9,555 nt of DNA from Anaerolineaceae bacterium (GTDB lineage: Bacteria > Chloroflexota > Anaerolineae > Anaerolineales > Anaerolineaceae): contig JAGOIM010000048.1 of NCBI GenBank assembly GCA_017995665.1, positions 1 to 9,555 of the forward strand, written 5' to 3'. The translations under genes and the position numbers were made by a program. Below are positions 6,648 to 9,555 of this stretch, piece after piece. How positions within the stretch are numbered: the first letter of the stretch is position 1; each line of letters opens with the position of its first letter. The notes under the pieces were generated by a model that ran no database searches, was not told the DNA's origin, and saw nothing but the letters and a program-made list of their open reading frames with translations.

Positions 6648-7487
6648 ATGAAAACTGAAACCTATTTCAAAGGCAAATCCGTACTAATCACCGGTGGATC
6701 CAGTGGGATCGGATTTGCCTTTGCTAAAGCTTTGGCAAAAATTGGCGCAATTCCAATTCTCTTAGCCAGAGACGAAGCGAAATTGGCAAAAGCCAAAACT
6801 GAAATTCTCAGTATATATCCCAATGCCGAAGTTCACACACTGATTGCCGATGTAACCAAGTCCGAAGAGCTTTCCCAGATTCTGACTGAATTTTGCGCCA
6901 AACATGGCACACCGGATATCTTAATCAATTCTGCCGGTGTTGCCCGCCCCGGTTATGTTGAGGAAATCCCACTCGAAGTCTACAAATGGACGATGGATAT
7001 CGACTATCACGGCACGGTAAACATGGTCAAATTGCTCCTTCCCGGAATGCTCGAGCGCGGTTCCGGCCATATAATCAATATCTCCTCAATTGCCGGTGTA
7101 ATCGGTGTTTTTGGCTACACGGCTTACAGCGGAGCCAAATTTGCCGTCAAAGGTTTTAGTGATTGCCTGCGGACAGAATTAAAACCTAAAGGAATCACTG
7201 TTTCCGTCCTCTATCCTCCGGATACCGACACACCCCAGCTGGCTTGGGAAGAGCAATTTAAACCAGCTGAAACAAAAGCTATCTCCGGTACTGCAAAGCC
7301 GATTAGTCCCGACCTGCTTGCAGAAAAAGCATTGAAAGATGCCGCTAAAGGCAAAGCCAGTCTCTTGCCAAATTTTGAATCAAAATTGATGTATTTTGTC
7401 GGTACCCGATTGGGTAATTGGGTTTACGGCATTATGGATTTGATGGTTCGGAATGCCCAAAAGAAAAACAAGCAAAAATTTAGTTAA
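6648..7487 (+). CDS. Classical short-chain dehydrogenase resembling 3-ketodihydrosphingosine reductase (KDSR)
   Basis: A 279-residue SDR. It shows the nucleotide-binding TGGSSGIG (15-22), NSAG (94-97), the catalytic serine in ISSIAG (Ser147) and YSGAK (Tyr160, Lys164). Arg41 in LLARDEAKL, at the end of the second strand, is consistent with NADPH preference. Beyond the general fold, GVFGYTAYSGAKFAVKGF (153-170), PPDTDTP (190-196) and FKPAETKAISGT (204-215) closely follow the human KDSR (FVT1) sequence as I recall it. A hydrophobic C-terminal segment (about 227-246) could be membrane-associated, as in KDSR. Predicted reaction: NADPH-dependent reduction of a long-chain 3-keto base or a related lipid ketone; the substrate is not established. 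The start ATG is the only in-frame option after a stop at 6633, and its Shine-Dalgarno sequence is weak. A 6-codon frame (6638-6658) overlaps the start. Confidence 0.82.
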   Translation: MKTETYFKGKSVLITGGSSGIGFAFAKALAKIGAIPILLARDEAKLAKAKTEILSIYPNAEVHTLIADVTKSEELSQILTEFCAKHGTPDILINSAGVARPGYVEEIPLEVYKWTMDIDYHGTVNMVKLLLPGMLERGSGHIINISSIAGVIGVFGYTAYSGAKFAVKGFSDCLRTELKPKGITVSVLYPPDTDTPQLAWEEQFKPAETKAISGTAKPISPDLLAEKALKDAAKGKASLLPNFESKLMYFVGTRLGNWVYGIMDLMVRNAQKKNKQKFS

Positions 7488-7492
7488 TTAAA

Positions 7493-9555
7493 ATGGATAT
7501 CGACCAAACCCTCCAGGACTGGCTAAAAGAGAAAACTTTTGCCGCCAACCTCTCATACCATAAGCTAACCTCTGCAAGAGAGGCATACCTGGAGCCTTTC
7601 CCGAGTTCTGTAAATAGTCGCCTTCAGGAAGCACTAAATCGCATTGGGATTCATTCTCTTTATACCCACCAGGCTGAAGCGATTCATTTTTTGGATCAGG
7701 GTGAAAATGTCGTCATCTCCACCGGTACTTCCAGCGGAAAGAGCCTTTGTTACAGTATCCCAATTTTAAATCGTCAATTAAATGAAGCTGGGAGTACTGC
7801 CCTTTTGCTCTTTCCGACCAAAGCACTCACGAACGATCAGCTAAACAGCTTCAAAACCTATACCCAAATTTTGACTAGCGAAACGATTAAACCGGTTGTC
7901 TATGACGGCGATACGCCCAGTTCTCAGCGTTCGGCTATACGCAAGTCTGCCACAATATTAATGACAAACCCCGATATGCTCCATCAGGGAATTTTGCCCC
8001 ATCACACCGCCTGGGCGCGCTTTTTCTCTCACTTGCGTTATATTGTTATTGACGAAGCCCACATTTACCGTGGCGTTTTTGGCAGTCACTTCGCAAACCT
8101 TATACGTCGCCTGAAACGAATTTGCAGTTTCTACAACAGCTTTCCCCAATTCATTTTAACTTCAGCAACCATCGGCAACCCCGAAGAGTTAGCGACAAAT
8201 TTAATCGAGCAAAAAGTTCACCTGATTGACAACGATGGTTCACCAAAAGGCGAAACGCATTTCATGATCTTTAACCCACCGTTTGTCGATGAAAAACTTG
8301 GCATTCGGAAAAGCAGCATTGAAGCCGGCGTAAATTTCACCCAAAAGTTGATTAATTCCAAACACCAAACCCTCGTCTTCGCCAGAACCCGCCGAACGGT
8401 TGAAATGTTGCTCGCTTATCTTCGCAACAAACTGCCTTTTGCGGAACGCGAAACCATCCGGGGATACCGGAGCGGATACCTAAAAAACGACCGCCGCGAA
8501 ATTGAACAAGGCCTAAAAAACGGTAATCTGCAAGCCGTTTTCTCAACCTCTGCCCTCGAATTGGGCATAGACATCGGCAATCTGGATGCAGTCATCCTCG
8601 TCGGCTTTCCCGGCACAATTGCGACCGCCCGCCAACGCCTGGGACGTGCCGGAAGAAAGCAACAGACCTCACTCGGCATCCTGATCGTCACAAACGAAGC
8701 TCTCGACCAATACCTGGCAAGTCATCCCGAATACCTGGTTGAAAACAACCCTGAACAAGCCCTGATTGACCCGCAAAACCTCGTCATTCTGCTTCAACAT
8801 ATCGGTTGTGCTGCCTTCGAACTGCCCTTTTCTAATGAAGAAGGCTTCGGCTCTATGACAGCCGAAGAGCTTAATCCATTCCTAAACCTGCTTGAGCAAA
8901 ATGGCAGTTTGTCCCATCAAGGTGAAAATTTCTACTGGTTAGCTGACCGCTACCCGGCAGTTGAAGTTTCTTTGCGCTCATCCACACCGGATATCGTCAG
9001 CCTGAATCTTGTCGATGACCAGGGCAACACCAGCCTGATCGGTCAACTCGATGCCTGGGCAGCCCGCTGGATGGTTCATCGAGAAGCAATTTATCTTCAT
9101 AACGCCGAAATTTATGAAGTCCTTGACCTCGACCTCGAAAAAGGCGTCTGCATTCTGAAAGCCAGTCAATCAGAATTTTACACAATTCCGGTAATCAATA
9201 CGACAATCATTGACTACAAGCTTCTCTATTCAGTTCCCTATCAAAATCACAGTGCAAACTATGGCAGTCTCGACCTCGAAATCGCCATCAACAGCTACCA
9301 ACGCAAACGCTGGATGACCAACGAACTGCTCGGTCAGGGTCAAATTGATTTGCCCCCTCAAAACCTGCACACCACCGGCTTTTGGCTTTCTTTTTCTCCG
9401 CATTACATTGATAAATTACGGGAAGCAAAAATGTGGACAGCCGACCCGAACAATTATGGCTCCAACTGGCAAGCTCTCCGTCAAAAAATATTAATCCGCG
9501 ACCAATTCACCTGCCGTGGATGCGGAAAACGCTTTGATTCATCCGACCTTCAGGT
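7493..9555 (+). CDS. Superfamily 2 DEAD/DEAH-box helicase, MrfA/YprA type (partial, C-terminus off the right edge)
   Basis: The frame is open for 687 codons to the window end. ATP-dependent helicase motifs appear in order: GTSSGKS (78-84, Walker A, Lys83), PTKAL after the first strand, TNPDML, DEAH (187-190), SAT (224-226), LELGIDIG (355-362) and QRLGRAGR (381-388, arginine fingers). The region after the helicase core, with QLDAWAARWMVHREAIYLHN and LHTTGFWLSF, matches the linker regions of the MrfA/YprA family. In Bacillus subtilis MrfA acts in repair of mitomycin-type DNA damage. The expected C-terminal DUF1998 domain with its cysteine cluster would lie beyond the edge. Just before the edge a CxxC element starts (Cys674, Cys677). 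The ATG lies 5 bp after the preceding stop, with no Shine-Dalgarno sequence; upstream in-frame sequence reaches a stop at 7481, so the start is well bounded. Its link to the metabolic genes upstream is unclear. Confidence 0.92.
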   Translation, partial: MDIDQTLQDWLKEKTFAANLSYHKLTSAREAYLEPFPSSVNSRLQEALNRIGIHSLYTHQAEAIHFLDQGENVVISTGTSSGKSLCYSIPILNRQLNEAGSTALLLFPTKALTNDQLNSFKTYTQILTSETIKPVVYDGDTPSSQRSAIRKSATILMTNPDMLHQGILPHHTAWARFFSHLRYIVIDEAHIYRGVFGSHFANLIRRLKRICSFYNSFPQFILTSATIGNPEELATNLIEQKVHLIDNDGSPKGETHFMIFNPPFVDEKLGIRKSSIEAGVNFTQKLINSKHQTLVFARTRRTVEMLLAYLRNKLPFAERETIRGYRSGYLKNDRREIEQGLKNGNLQAVFSTSALELGIDIGNLDAVILVGFPGTIATARQRLGRAGRKQQTSLGILIVTNEALDQYLASHPEYLVENNPEQALIDPQNLVILLQHIGCAAFELPFSNEEGFGSMTAEELNPFLNLLEQNGSLSHQGENFYWLADRYPAVEVSLRSSTPDIVSLNLVDDQGNTSLIGQLDAWAARWMVHREAIYLHNAEIYEVLDLDLEKGVCILKASQSEFYTIPVINTTIIDYKLLYSVPYQNHSANYGSLDLEIAINSYQRKRWMTNELLGQGQIDLPPQNLHTTGFWLSFSPHYIDKLREAKMWTADPNNYGSNWQALRQKILIRDQFTCRGCGKRFDSSDLQ
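9480..9555 (+). other. HNH-like zinc element beginning inside the helicase (cut by window end)
   Basis: Residues 664-687 of the helicase read as a start of an HNH-type module: ILIRDQFTCRGCGKRF, then DSSDLQ. The pattern R-D-x-F-x-C-x-x-C-G followed by a hydrophobic-Gln-Val strand usually precedes His-His in HNH endonucleases. The His residues, if present, lie outside the window, so this could equally be a plain zinc ribbon. Similar elements occur, as far as I recall, in some helicases of this family. Confidence 0.5.

Noticed and set aside
6638..6658. Six-codon frame MPVYEN overlapping the start of the KDSR-like gene
   Set aside because: Very short and with only a weak upstream purine tract; it could couple translation to the next start, but random 6-codon frames are common.
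7571..7585. CCTCT/AGAGG mini-hairpin near the start of the helicase
   Set aside because: Only 5 bp, within coding sequence; expected by chance.
8352..9185. Several open frames of 60-90 codons on the minus strand inside the helicase gene
   Set aside because: They lie opposite a long frame with all helicase motifs intact, lack ribosome binding sites, and encode low-complexity Arg/Pro/Gly-rich or frame-shadow sequences.
9121..9300. Repeated GACCTCGACCTCGA-like words in the helicase
   Set aside because: They encode Leu-Asp-Leu-Glu stretches with one preferred codon set and do not form a spaced or ordered repeat.

Overview
The window looks like bacterial chromosome, probably from the Chloroflexota (Anaerolineae-like). 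That placement is an inference. It rests on the gene set (two-permease carbohydrate ABC transporter, lipobox lipoproteins, SpoIIE-type phosphatase, SDR enzymes, MrfA-type helicase), moderate GC, and several genes without a clear Shine-Dalgarno sequence. I saw no RNA gene, insertion sequence, CRISPR array or prophage. There is no gene-free stretch longer than about 120 bases.

Left arm (1-4801, minus strand): reading in the direction of transcription, it starts with a secreted nuclease lipoprotein (4801-2915). This overlaps by 8 nt a second lipoprotein that resembles a beta-propeller 'esterase-like phytase' protein (2922-1864). After a 118-bp gap with a perfect TATAAT box inside a dyad comes a MalF-type permease (1745-579, TTG start). 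It overlaps by 8 nt a MalG-type permease that runs off the left edge. No solute-binding protein or ATPase is in view. The nuclease/propeller pair is probably one extracellular-degradation unit, and the permease pair is probably a separately promoted uptake unit.

Right arm (4871-9555, plus strand): four closely packed genes with gaps of 6, 22 and 5 bp. They are a SpoIIE/PP2C-like protein with altered metal-site motifs, an L-threonine-3-dehydrogenase-like extended SDR, a 3-ketodihydrosphingosine-reductase-like classical SDR, and a superfamily 2 helicase of the MrfA/YprA type. The helicase is cut by the window end just as an HNH-like CxxC element begins.

The arms diverge from a 69-bp intergenic region. 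Both starts lie in the same 11-base word in inverted orientation, with -10-like hexamers immediately upstream and no Shine-Dalgarno sequence, which suggests leaderless or nearly leaderless transcripts.

Most genes belong to known families. The points that stand out are a two-helix insertion in the MalF-type permease, a strong mRNA hairpin exactly over a lipobox coding region, the degenerate phosphatase, the KDSR-like reductase beside a TDH-like enzyme, the HNH-like element in the helicase, and the symmetrical divergent start region. None of these amounts to clear proof of a new system.
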